From: Ornithomonoglobus_A sp045649025
GTDB taxonomy: Bacteria > Bacillota > Clostridia > UBA1381
Assembly (NCBI GenBank): GCA_045649025.1
Contig: JAZRPB010000003.1
Coordinates: forward strand, 1-64,000
Reading direction: 5' to 3'
DNA length: 64,000 nucleotides
In this document: in pieces, positions 7,850 to 15,929 of the stretch
How the letters are laid out: each line of letters begins with the position of its first letter
Position numbering within the stretch: the first letter of the stretch is position 1
Position numbers and translations under genes: made by a program
Notes under the pieces: generated by a model
The model's input: only the letters and a program-made list of their open reading frames with translations
What the model was told of the DNA's origin: nothing
Database searches by the model: none

Positions 7850-10171
7850 TTGAAAAGCACAAGACGTGAAAATTTCCTTATTGTTATTGACTGCGATATG
7901 GAAATACGTGAGGTAAATATAAACGCATTAAGAAAAAACAAAATAAGCTTCGGACGTGACAGCGTAAACAATATTGTTCTAAAATCGGGTATTGTTTCAA
8001 AAATTCACGGATATCTCGAATTTGTCGACGATAAGCTATATCTCTACGACAACAACAGCACAAACGGAATTTATGTAAATTCAAAGCTATATAAAAGCGA
8101 CGAGGCGGGTGCAGGCGAGGTACACGAGCTTCATGACGGCGACATCATAAGAATAGATAACGGCGACCCCAAAAACAGTCATAGTATGGGTGTATTAATG
8201 CTATATACAACCATAAGAAGCTCGGGCAGCTGGCAAAAATGTATGGTTAACTCCAAAAGCAAAATAACAATAGGCAGAGGCGATGAGTGCGACATATGTT
8301 TAGACAGTATGAACGTATCACGTCATCACGCGTCTATCCTAAACGTTGGCGGACGTCTTTTTGTTGAGGATTTAAACAGTGCAAACGGTGTTTTTGTTAA
8401 CGGAAGAAGAGTTTTGGGAAAAACACTGTTAAATGAAAAGGATATTATAACAATTGCAAATTCTATCCTGTTCTATTCGTCGGGTGTTGTTTTGTATAAG
8501 TCTAATATTGGCGGAACAAGGGTTGTTATGCAAAACATCTCACGTACCGTTACTGTTAAAAACAAAAGGAGATTTATACTCCAAGATGTTAATATAACAG
8601 TTGAGCCAAATGAATTTATAGCAATAATCGGTGGCTCGGGTGCAGGTAAGTCAACAGTAATGAACGCAATGAGTGGTTTTGAACAGGCAACAGAGGGAAC
8701 GGTGCTTGTAAATGGAACGGATTTATATAAAAACTATCAGGTCTTAAAAAACATAATAGGCTATGTTCCGCAACAGGATATTATATATGAAAATATAACA
8801 CTTTCAAAAATGCTTGAATATTCGGCAAAAATGCGTATGTCGGAGGATGTAAGCGAGCAGGAGAGAGCCAAGCGTGTGGATGAGGTTTTGTCGATGGTGG
8901 AGCTTGGCGAGCATAAGGATAAATATATCCGTTCGTTAAGTGGCGGACAGAAAAAGAGAGCAAGCATTGCAGTTGAAATGCTTGCAGACCCAGGCTTATT
9001 CTTCCTTGATGAGCCAACCTCGGGTCTGGACCCAGGCACAGAGGAGAGCCTTATGAAAACATTAAATAAGCTTTCCAAAAACAAGGGTAAAACCATTGTT
9101 ATGGTAACACACACCACACAAAATCTGCATCTTTGCGATAAAATTCTCTTTATGGGCAAGGGCGGAAAGGTATGCTTCTATGGCACACCGCAGGAGTGTA
9201 TGGATTTCTTTGGAGTGGATAATCTTACCGAAATATATAATAAGGTGTTAACAGACGGCGAGGTTGAAAAGTGGTCATCACAATATAAAAGAGAATTTGC
9301 ATCGGTGCAAAATAACACAAAAGCAAGCAGCAAGGGAAAGACGCCGTCTGCCAAAAAAGCGTCGTTTTTCCGTCAATTCGGTATTTTAGCATCACGATAC
9401 ATAACACTTATTAAAAACGACAGACAACGTCTTATGATGGTATTTTTGCAGCCGTTTTTGATTGCAATATTAATAATGCTTGTTGCAGACGACGATGTTT
9501 TTGATGTGTATAATTCAACAAAGTCAATCCTGTTTGCAATGTCTTGTGCAGGCATATGGGTGGGCTTGTTTAACTCCATACAGGAAATATGCAAGGAGCG
9601 AAGCATCCTAAAGAGAGAGTATATGGCAAATTTACGGCTCGATGCATATGTTTTGTCAAAATTCTGCGTGCAATTTTTATTAAGTGCAATACAATCACTT
9701 ATACTGGTGGGAATGTTTGGTTTAACAATAGGACTGCCCGAGTGCGGTGTTAAGTTCGACGGGGCATTCTTTGAGATGTTTATAACAATGCTTCTTACAA
9801 TATTCTCATCATCGGCAATAGGAATGGTGGTTTCATCGGTATCAAAAAACAGCGACAAGGCAATGACAACCGCACCGTTTTTGCTTATAATTCAATTGCT
9901 TTTCTCGGGAATTTTATTTGAGCTTAAGGGTGCAACAGAAAAGATTTCATACATAACCGTGAGCAGATGGTCGGTATCCTCGTTTGGTACAATTGCCAAC
10001 TTAAACGAGCTTGATATGGCAGTGCAGGGTATGCCCCACGAGGCAGAGGAGGTATATGAATATGTATTCTCAAATGTGAGCGAGGCGTGGCTTGTGTTGT
10101 GCGTGTTTGTTGTAATTTGCTTTGTATCAAGCGTGCTGCTTTTAAGAAATGTTGCAAAGGATTCAAGATAA
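7850..10171 (+). CDS. FHA-FHA-ABC exporter fusion (Rv1747-like)
   Basis: Of 773 residues, about 1-110 and 120-215 are two FHA domains (FGRDSVNN...STNGIYVN; IGRGDECD...SRHHAS...SANGVFVNG). An ABCG-type ATPase follows, with Walker A GGSGAGKST, signature LSGGQKKR, Walker B FLDEPTSGLDPG and H-loop THTTQN. A C-terminal ABC-2 domain of about six membrane helices fills residues 500-773. This domain order matches Mycobacterium Rv1747, an exporter whose FHA domains bind its kinase PknF. Start is TTG at 7850, six bases after AGGAGGAAG. It is the likely effector of the kinase/phosphatase operon; the substrate is unknown. Confidence 0.9.
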   Translation: MKSTRRENFLIVIDCDMEIREVNINALRKNKISFGRDSVNNIVLKSGIVSKIHGYLEFVDDKLYLYDNNSTNGIYVNSKLYKSDEAGAGEVHELHDGDIIRIDNGDPKNSHSMGVLMLYTTIRSSGSWQKCMVNSKSKITIGRGDECDICLDSMNVSRHHASILNVGGRLFVEDLNSANGVFVNGRRVLGKTLLNEKDIITIANSILFYSSGVVLYKSNIGGTRVVMQNISRTVTVKNKRRFILQDVNITVEPNEFIAIIGGSGAGKSTVMNAMSGFEQATEGTVLVNGTDLYKNYQVLKNIIGYVPQQDIIYENITLSKMLEYSAKMRMSEDVSEQERAKRVDEVLSMVELGEHKDKYIRSLSGGQKKRASIAVEMLADPGLFFLDEPTSGLDPGTEESLMKTLNKLSKNKGKTIVMVTHTTQNLHLCDKILFMGKGGKVCFYGTPQECMDFFGVDNLTEIYNKVLTDGEVEKWSSQYKREFASVQNNTKASSKGKTPSAKKASFFRQFGILASRYITLIKNDRQRLMMVFLQPFLIAILIMLVADDDVFDVYNSTKSILFAMSCAGIWVGLFNSIQEICKERSILKREYMANLRLDAYVLSKFCVQFLLSAIQSLILVGMFGLTIGLPECGVKFDGAFFEMFITMLLTIFSSSAIGMVVSSVSKNSDKAMTTAPFLLIIQLLFSGILFELKGATEKISYITVSRWSVSSFGTIANLNELDMAVQGMPHEAEEVYEYVFSNVSEAWLVLCVFVVICFVSSVLLLRNVAKDSR

Positions 10172-10192
10172 AGGAAAAAGCTGTATATATCT

Positions 10193-10212
10193 AAAGCGTT
10201 AATTAATGCTTT
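10193..10212. other. 20-bp palindrome ahead of the Y-family polymerase
   Basis: AAAGCGTTAATTAATGCTTT is symmetrical except for one central pair and lies about 40 nt before the polymerase start. It could be an operator or a weak hairpin ending the preceding transcript. It does not match the Firmicute LexA box. Confidence 0.3.
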
Positions 10213-10253
10213 AAAAAAAGCATGGCATATCCAAAAAGAGAGGGGCAAAAGGA

Positions 10254-11756
10254 ATGGAAAACAGAACATATTTATGTATAGATTTAAAGTCCTTTTATGC
10301 CTCGGTGGAGTGCAAAGAGCGTGGACTTGACCCTTTAACAACAAATCTTGTTGTTGCCGATGAGGGAAGAACCCCAAAAACAATTTGCCTTGCCGTTTCA
10401 CCATCATTAAAATCATTTGGTATTCCAGGCAGACCAAGGCTTTTCGAGGTTATACAAAAAATAAAGGAGGTTAATGGTGCACGAAAAAACAGAGCACCGT
10501 TAAAAACTCTTGATTGTGAGTCATACGACTATAACGAAATAAGAAAAAACCCATCGTGTGCAGTATCATATATTGTTGCACCGCCAAGAATGGCATATTA
10601 TATGAAATACAGCACCATTATCCACGAAATATATCTTAAGTACATTGCTCCCGAGGATATACACGTCTATTCCATAGACGAGGAGTTTATGGATATAACA
10701 GGCTATTTAAAAACATATAACAAAACGCCCCGTGAGCTTGCAATGACGATTATAAAGGAAGTGCTCCAAAAAACAGGAATTACCGCCACGGCAGGTATTG
10801 GCACAAACATTTACCTTGCAAAAATTGCAATGGATATTGTTGCAAAAAAAAGTGTTGCAGATAAAGACGGAGTAAGAATAGCCGAGCTTGACGAAATGAA
10901 ATACCGCAAGGAATTGTGGCAACACAGACCGCTAAAGGATTTCTGGCGTGTGGGAGCAGGCTATGCAAAAAAGCTTGAAGAGAACGGACTTTACACAATG
11001 GGCGATATTGCAAGGCTTTCTTTAAGCGAGCAGGGCGAGGATAAACTATATAAGCTGTTTGGCGTAAATGCCGAGCTTTTAATAGACCATGCGTGGGGCT
11101 ACGAGCCGTGCACAATGGAGGATATACGTGCATATCGTCCCGAAACAAAGAGCATTGGCTCGGGACAGGTGTTGCACTGTCCGTACACCTTCGACAAGGC
11201 AAAGCTCATTTTAAAGGAAATGACCGAGCTTCTGGTGCTCGATTTGGTGGAAAAGGGCTTTGTAACAAACCAGATGGTTATAACAATAGGCTATGACATA
11301 GATAACTTAAAGGGTAACACCGCATATAAGGGTGAAATAACCACCGACCGTTATGGCAGAAGAGTGCCCAAGCATGCACACGGAACGGCAAATTTAGACG
11401 GCTACACCTCATCAACAAAGCAGATAATGGACGCAGTATTAAAGCTATACGATAAAATTGTAAAAAAGCAGTTGCTTGTGCGTAGGGTGAATATTGTTGC
11501 AAATAATGTAATAAATGAGAGCGATGTCACACAAAAGCCGTGCTTTGACCAGCTTGATTTTTTCACCGATTATGAGGATGTTAAAAGAACTCAAAAAAAG
11601 GAAAAGGAAAACCTTAAAAAAGAGAGAAGTCTGCAAAAGGCTATGATACAAATAAAAAACCAATACGGTAAAAATGCCGTTTTAAAGGGCATAAATCTTG
11701 AAGAGGGTGCCACCTCAATCGACCGAAACTCGCAAATAGGAGGGCATAAGGCGTGA
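10254..11756 (+). CDS. Y-family DNA polymerase (UvrX/YqjW type)
   Basis: A 500-residue lesion-bypass polymerase. The N-terminal palm has YLCIDLKSFYASVEC with the first catalytic Asp, and the second acidic motif is YSIDEEFMD at about residue 140. ATAGIGTNIYLAKIA and the little-finger region follow. Length and sequence resemble the SOS/plasmid-type UvrX subgroup rather than short DinB. The stop overlaps the next gene by 4 nt, and that partner gene (YolD-like) often pairs with this subgroup. No LexA box was seen immediately upstream. Confidence 0.9.
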   Translation: MENRTYLCIDLKSFYASVECKERGLDPLTTNLVVADEGRTPKTICLAVSPSLKSFGIPGRPRLFEVIQKIKEVNGARKNRAPLKTLDCESYDYNEIRKNPSCAVSYIVAPPRMAYYMKYSTIIHEIYLKYIAPEDIHVYSIDEEFMDITGYLKTYNKTPRELAMTIIKEVLQKTGITATAGIGTNIYLAKIAMDIVAKKSVADKDGVRIAELDEMKYRKELWQHRPLKDFWRVGAGYAKKLEENGLYTMGDIARLSLSEQGEDKLYKLFGVNAELLIDHAWGYEPCTMEDIRAYRPETKSIGSGQVLHCPYTFDKAKLILKEMTELLVLDLVEKGFVTNQMVITIGYDIDNLKGNTAYKGEITTDRYGRRVPKHAHGTANLDGYTSSTKQIMDAVLKLYDKIVKKQLLVRRVNIVANNVINESDVTQKPCFDQLDFFTDYEDVKRTQKKEKENLKKERSLQKAMIQIKNQYGKNAVLKGINLEEGATSIDRNSQIGGHKA

Positions 11757-12178
11757 GAAATTATGATGATATTATAAACTTGCCTCATCCCGAGCCTAAA
11801 AAGCACAGAAGAATGTCGCGTTTATCACGTGCGGCACAGTTTGGTGCGTTTCGTGCACTAACAGGTCACGAGGAGGCAATAGCAGAAACTGCAAGATTGA
11901 CCCATAACCGAGTGGAGCTTGACGAATACGAAATTGAAAGACTAAACGAAAAGCTTTTAATTATAAATGATTATATCCACACACACCCAAAGGTTACAAT
12001 AACATATTTTGAGCCCGACGAAAAAAAGAATGGCGGTGCATATATTAAATATACGGGGAATGTAAAAAAAATAGATACATATAAACAGAAAATAATAATG
12101 TGCGATAATACACAAATATCAATTGATATGATTTTAAACCTTCAAAGTGAGTTGTTTGAAGTTTATGGCGGGGTTTAA
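11753..12178 (+). CDS. YolD-like protein
   Basis: The 141-residue protein begins with RNYDDIINLPHPEP, then RMSRLSRAAQFGAFRALTGHEEAIAET, the family's conserved N-terminal block. YolD-like proteins are typically encoded directly after UvrX-type polymerases, and a UmuD-like role has been proposed for them. The GTG start lies within the polymerase stop (GTGA) after AGGAGGG. A terminator follows at once, so the two genes form the distal unit. Confidence 0.8.
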   Translation: MRNYDDIINLPHPEPKKHRRMSRLSRAAQFGAFRALTGHEEAIAETARLTHNRVELDEYEIERLNEKLLIINDYIHTHPKVTITYFEPDEKKNGGAYIKYTGNVKKIDTYKQKIIMCDNTQISIDMILNLQSELFEVYGGV

Positions 12179-12181
12179 GGT

Positions 12182-12210
12182 AAAAAAGCGAAGTTTTCTT
12201 CGCTTTTTTT
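12182..12210 (+). terminator. Rho-independent terminator after the YolD-like gene
   Basis: AAGCGAAG, a TTTT loop, CTTCGCTT and a run of T follow the stop codon directly; flanking A and T runs would let it act in both directions. Confidence 0.85.
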
Positions 12211-12221
12211 GTGTTTTGGGG

Positions 12222-12250
12222 TTGAAAAAATTGCGAAAAAATGATACAAT
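12222..12250 (+). promoter_or_regulatory. Promoter of the truA transcript
   Basis: TTGAAA at 12222-12227 and TACAAT at 12245-12250 have a 17-bp spacer. They lie between the terminator and the GTG start of truA. Confidence 0.6.
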
Positions 12251-12296
12251 AAAAAATGGTATATTATAATCTGTATTTGCAATGAGGTGAAGAAAG

Positions 12297-13037
12297 GTGA
12301 ATATCAGGCTTACAATTCAATATGACGGTACAGGCTATCACGGCTACCAGATACAGCCTAACGGTATCACCGTTCAGGAGGTTATAGAAAAGGCACTTTC
12401 AAAAATGACGGGTGAGGATATACACGTTGTGGGTTGCGGAAGAACCGACGCAGGCGTACACGCCATTCAATATAGTGCCAATTTTCATACCAATGCAAAA
12501 ATAGCACCTCAAAAATATGCTATGGCACTCAATGCACAAATACCACAAGATATACGTTGTTTAAAATCCGAACAGGTATCGGAGCAGTTTCACGCAAAAA
12601 AGAGTGCAATAAAAAAGACATATATCTATAAAATCTACAATGGTGAGATTATGGGTGCATTTTTAAGAAATTATGCATGGCACTATAAATTTCCGTTGGA
12701 TATAGAAAAAATGCAAAGGGCGGCAGATGCCTTTGTGGGTGAGCACGATTTTGGTGCATTCGTTGCACAGGGACACAGTGCGAAAACCACCGTAAGAACA
12801 ATCTATTCACTCAACGTAAAAAAAGAGGGCGATATAATAACCATAGAGATTACGGGCAATGGATTTTTGTATAATATGGTAAGAATAATTACAGGCACAC
12901 TTGTGTATGTGGGCGGAGGAAAAATAAAAGCCGAGGATATGGCAGATATTATAGCATCGTGCAACAGAACACGTGCAGGAATAACCGCACCGCCACAGGG
13001 ACTATTTATGAAGGAGGTATTTTATAATGAAGAATGA
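12297..13037 (+). CDS. truA: tRNA pseudouridine(38-40) synthase
   Basis: The 246-residue protein has the TruA signature: YDGTGYHGYQIQPNG at the N-terminus, the catalytic Asp in GCGRTDAGVHA, and the C-terminal GNGFLYNMVR(I) motif. It converts U38-40 in tRNA anticodon arms to pseudouridine. Start is GTG at 12297 after GAGGTGAAGAAAG. The 3' end overlaps the next gene by 11 nt. Confidence 0.96.
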   Translation: MNIRLTIQYDGTGYHGYQIQPNGITVQEVIEKALSKMTGEDIHVVGCGRTDAGVHAIQYSANFHTNAKIAPQKYAMALNAQIPQDIRCLKSEQVSEQFHAKKSAIKKTYIYKIYNGEIMGAFLRNYAWHYKFPLDIEKMQRAADAFVGEHDFGAFVAQGHSAKTTVRTIYSLNVKKEGDIITIEITGNGFLYNMVRIITGTLVYVGGGKIKAEDMADIIASCNRTRAGITAPPQGLFMKEVFYNEE

Positions 13038-14520
13038 AGACAAAGAATATGATGATTTAATAATATATACCTCTGATGAAGATGATAAAGTAACACCAAA
13101 TGAAGAAAAAAAGGATACTAAAGAGCTTGAAGGTGTAGAGGCAATAGAGGAGGAAACCATTATCCACACAGGATTAACAAGGGAAGAGGAAGAAGAGCTC
13201 GACCGCTACGAGCTGTCGAAAACCCTTGAAGAGCCGCAAAAAGAGAAAAAGCCGATATTCACAAAAAAAAGAGTGAAGGTTGTTGTGCTCGTGCTTGTGG
13301 CTGCGGTGGTGCTTGGTGCGTTATTTGCGAGCATTCTCCCTGGGTTTATGCAAAACTACAAGGAAAACTTTAAAAGAAACCTGTCGGCAATTATGCCTGC
13401 TCTGTTTTTAGAGGAAATTTCCGACGAGGAAATAGCAAACGACACAAGAGTTGTTTCGGAGGATAACGCCAACGTTACGGTAAACCACACAAAAAAAGAA
13501 ATAGACTACGCTTTAAGTGCAGATGAGGAATACAGCTATATTTTCGATATAAAAAGAACTGCAATGGTACCTCTCGAGAGTGCATCAGACGGAACATTTG
13601 CAGTATATAACGAAGGTATTGTGTGTGCAAGGGCAAACAGCCTGTGTTATATAAACAAAAACGGCGAAATTGAATGGGAGGTTGAAACCTCGGTTGCATC
13701 ACCGCTTATAAAGAGTGAAGGAGCATATATTTTAGTTGCGGAAAACGGCGGCAATAAGTTTATGCTCTATAAGGGTACAGAGCTTTTGTATGATGTTAAG
13801 TGCAATTCGGAGATTGTGAGTGCAAATGTTTCGTCGAGCGGCGATGTTGTGCTTGTGGTCGATAAAAGCGGCTACAAGGGCGGTGTGAATGTATATAACC
13901 GCTATGGTAAAGAGGTGTTTGTGTGGTCATCGGGACAAAACAACGTTCTGTGTGCCGATATTTCGTCAGCCTCAAGACGTGTTGCAGTTGGACTTGTAAA
14001 CACAGACGGCGAGGTGTATTCGGTGATACGTACCTTTGATATCACAAAGGAGGAGTCTACCTCGGCAGTACGCTTTGACGACACAATAATTTTCGACATC
14101 GACTACAGCGGCGATACCATAACAGGCTATGGCGACAACAGTATGATTTGTATGACGTCCTCGGGACGTGTTATAATAGACCGCAGATACAACAAGGTTA
14201 ATATTGCCCACTATGCGTACGACTATAACGGCAACAAGGCAATTTTGTTTGACAGCGATAATTTACCCATTTTGCAGATATATAATAAAAAAGGCACAAT
14301 TAAGTATGAAATAACCACCGAGGAGCTTTCAAGCCATATGGATATAATGGATAATTACATTATATACAACAGCGGCAGAGATGTTTTATTAAGAAAAGGA
14401 AGCTCCACAAAGGTTAATGTGTACACTGCCACAATGGATATACAGGCACTGCATATAATAGACAACAAGACCTTTGCAATTGTTCATTCAAACAGTATAG
14501 AGATTGTTGAGGTGAAATAA
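13027..14520 (+). CDS. DUF5711-like membrane protein with beta-propeller-like outer domain
   Basis: A long acidic cytoplasmic N-terminus (about residues 1-75, many Glu/Asp) precedes one membrane helix (about 84-106). An extracytoplasmic domain of about 390 residues follows, with repeated beta-rich units resembling a WD/PQQ-like propeller (GEIEWEVET, GDVVLVVDKSG, GRVIIDRRYNK). The arrangement matches DUF5711 proteins, which have no established function. Stop and start of the following cvpA gene abut, so the two are cotranscribed. RBS AAGGAGG lies inside truA. Confidence 0.7.
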   Translation: MKNEDKEYDDLIIYTSDEDDKVTPNEEKKDTKELEGVEAIEEETIIHTGLTREEEEELDRYELSKTLEEPQKEKKPIFTKKRVKVVVLVLVAAVVLGALFASILPGFMQNYKENFKRNLSAIMPALFLEEISDEEIANDTRVVSEDNANVTVNHTKKEIDYALSADEEYSYIFDIKRTAMVPLESASDGTFAVYNEGIVCARANSLCYINKNGEIEWEVETSVASPLIKSEGAYILVAENGGNKFMLYKGTELLYDVKCNSEIVSANVSSSGDVVLVVDKSGYKGGVNVYNRYGKEVFVWSSGQNNVLCADISSASRRVAVGLVNTDGEVYSVIRTFDITKEESTSAVRFDDTIIFDIDYSGDTITGYGDNSMICMTSSGRVIIDRRYNKVNIAHYAYDYNGNKAILFDSDNLPILQIYNKKGTIKYEITTEELSSHMDIMDNYIIYNSGRDVLLRKGSSTKVNVYTATMDIQALHIIDNKTFAIVHSNSIEIVEVK

Positions 14521-15096
14521 ATGATAGCAGATATTATTTTTCTTGCACTTATAATACTTGGTGCGGCTCACGGTGCAAAAAGGGGGCTTATAAAATCGGT
14601 ATGGGGTATAGGTGCGTGGATAGTTACAATCATATTAGTTAAAATGATGGCAGAGCCTGTTACCGAGCTTATATCAAACACGTCGTTGTATTTATCGGTA
14701 AAGGACGCAATGTTTGAAAAAATCTCACAACAGGGTACAGAAAATCTTGCATTTATTCCGCAAAGCCTTATAACCTCCACAACCGAGGATACAGTGTCGG
14801 TTTTAGCAGAAATTATAGCACGTGCCTCGTCATATATAATATTAATTGTGGTGATAAGGGTGCTGTTGGGGGTTGTGTTTGGTATAGTAAATGCAATTTC
14901 AAAGCTACCTGTAATTTCATCGGTAAACAAAATCACAGGTGCAATAATAGGAGTGGTTAATGTATTTATAATTTCAACGGTTGTTCTTGCAATAATTGCA
15001 GTTGTGGGAGTTGAGGCTGTTGCAAATGCAATACAAGACTCAAGCATAGTTAAATATTTATATAACAATAATATATTACTTAATTTATTCATTTAA
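14521..15096 (+). CDS. CvpA family membrane protein
   Basis: 191 residues with four hydrophobic segments (about residues 2-20, 25-45, 100-125, 135-165). The first segments, ILGAAHGAKRGLIKSVWG, match the CvpA/colicin V production family; members act in envelope homeostasis but their biochemical role is unsettled. The gene follows the DUF5711 gene without a gap. Its last 48 nt, with the stop and the ribosome site beyond, are duplicated at 20733-20792, so the island downstream is inserted precisely at its 3' end. Confidence 0.8.
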   Translation: MIADIIFLALIILGAAHGAKRGLIKSVWGIGAWIVTIILVKMMAEPVTELISNTSLYLSVKDAMFEKISQQGTENLAFIPQSLITSTTEDTVSVLAEIIARASSYIILIVVIRVLLGVVFGIVNAISKLPVISSVNKITGAIIGVVNVFIISTVVLAIIAVVGVEAVANAIQDSSIVKYLYNNNILLNLFI

Positions 15097-15108
15097 CACA
15101 AGGAGGAA
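15049..15108 (+). repeat. 60-bp direct repeat, left copy (end of cvpA)
   Basis: The segment covers the last 15 or so cvpA codons (KYLYNNNILLNLFI), the stop and an AAGGAGGAA ribosome site. The second copy, 20733-20792, differs at one base of 60. The two bracket 5.6 kb of accessory DNA. In the ancestral order the right copy's AAGGAGG serves ilvD, which suggests cvpA and ilvD were once adjacent. Confidence 0.9.
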
Positions 15109-15113
15109 TACAT

Positions 15114-15356
15114 ATGTTTTTAAGTTTTTCAAAAACGATTGCAAAATTTGGTGGAGTTCGTATAGGAATAGGCACAAGGGTTGGCAAGAAAAATGCGCCA
15201 TATGCGTTGATAGGAATATTTTTCTATTATCTGGTTTTAATGTGCTGGTATATGATAATTGGTTGCTTCTGGCTTATGTATGCAATGTGTTATGGTTGTT
15301 ATTGGGTTATCAAAAAACTTATATTATGTTTAAAAGCTAAAAAAGATATGCAATAA
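15114..15356 (+). CDS. Small membrane protein of unknown function
   Basis: The 80-residue protein has a basic N-terminus, one or two central hydrophobic segments rich in Cys, Tyr and Trp (about residues 30-68) and a basic tail. I recognise no family. Its ribosome site AAGGAGG is part of the left direct repeat, so it has captured the signal that would have served the gene after cvpA. Confidence 0.5.
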   Translation: MFLSFSKTIAKFGGVRIGIGTRVGKKNAPYALIGIFFYYLVLMCWYMIIGCFWLMYAMCYGCYWVIKKLILCLKAKKDMQ

Positions 15357-15413
15357 TTTTTGTCCAAACTTGATATTAGTAATATGAATATGTCGAATGT
15401 TGTCGAATAAAAG

Positions 15414-15462
15414 AAAGCCTTCCCCTTGAGGGGAAGGGGGACCGCTTGCGGTGGATGAGGTG
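15414..15462 (+). repeat. Left end repeat of the DUF559 cassette
   Basis: Palindrome TTCCCCTTGAGGGGAA is followed by a stem ACCGC/GCGGT and then GGATGAGGTG. The right end at 15810-15891 is its inverted counterpart, with second stem GTCAC/GTGAC. A third copy at 149-228 has CCGCC/GGCGG. The second stem changes sequence each time but keeps pairing. Confidence 0.75.
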
Positions 15463-15465
15463 GAA

Positions 15466-15831
15466 ATGAATAAAACTAATAATTCAAAATTAACAGGTAA
15501 TGCAAAAGCTTTAAGAAAGAATATGACAAAAGAAGAAAGGCATCTATGGTATGATTTTTTAAAAACTTTGCCTATAACTGTTAACAGACAAAGGGTTATT
15601 GGTAACTACATTGTTGACTTCTATATTGCCACAGCAAAACTTGTTATTGAACTTGACGGTTCACAGCATTATGAAGATAAAAGTATAGAGAGTGATACAA
15701 CGAGAGATGCTTTTCTAAACGATTTAGGAATTAAAGTATTAAGGTATTCAAATTTGGATATTAATCAAAGATTTGAGAATGTTTGCGAAGATATACTGGA
15801 TAATATTAACACCTCATCAGTCACTTCGTGA
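15466..15831 (+). CDS. DUF559 (Vsr-like) endonuclease-domain protein
   Basis: About 121 residues with the DUF559 pattern: AKALRKNMTKEERHLWYDFL, then VNRQRVIGNYIVDFY, then LVIELDGSQHYE, which carries the predicted PD-(D/E)xK-like nuclease residues. A GTG 15 nt earlier inside the repeat is an alternative start. Both the start region (GAGGTG as ribosome site) and the stop codon (in GTCACTTCGTGA) lie in the flanking repeats, so gene and repeats form one unit. A nuclease carried between inverted repeats suggests self-mobilising or homing-like behaviour, which is unproven. Confidence 0.8.
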   Translation: MNKTNNSKLTGNAKALRKNMTKEERHLWYDFLKTLPITVNRQRVIGNYIVDFYIATAKLVIELDGSQHYEDKSIESDTTRDAFLNDLGIKVLRYSNLDINQRFENVCEDILDNINTSSVTS

Positions 15832-15891
15832 CAGCTTCCCCTCAAGGGGAAGCCTTTAAAAGAATCAAAAAATTTTGTCTCTAACTTAACA
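15810..15891 (-). repeat. Right end repeat of the DUF559 cassette
   Basis: Read on the minus strand it runs AAGTTAGAGACAAAATTTT, then AAGGCTTCCCCTTGAGGGG, a GTCAC/GTGAC stem and TGATGAGGTG. It matches 149-228 over about 80 nt, a longer match than to the left end. It contains the stop codon of the nuclease gene. Confidence 0.75.
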
Positions 15892-15929
15892 CGAACTATT
15901 ATGTCGAAAAATAGTGAAAGGAAAATAAG

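Noticed and set aside
9892..10437. 181-residue minus-strand frame across the end of the ABC gene
   Set aside because: It overlaps two well-supported plus-strand genes and shows no domain or start signal.
14568..15092. Long open frame opposite cvpA
   Set aside because: It mirrors the hydrophobic codons of cvpA, has no ribosome site and no recognisable family. Similar antisense frames opposite nfnA (56097-56744), radA (23180-23749) and pgsA (42488-43015) were dropped for the same reason.
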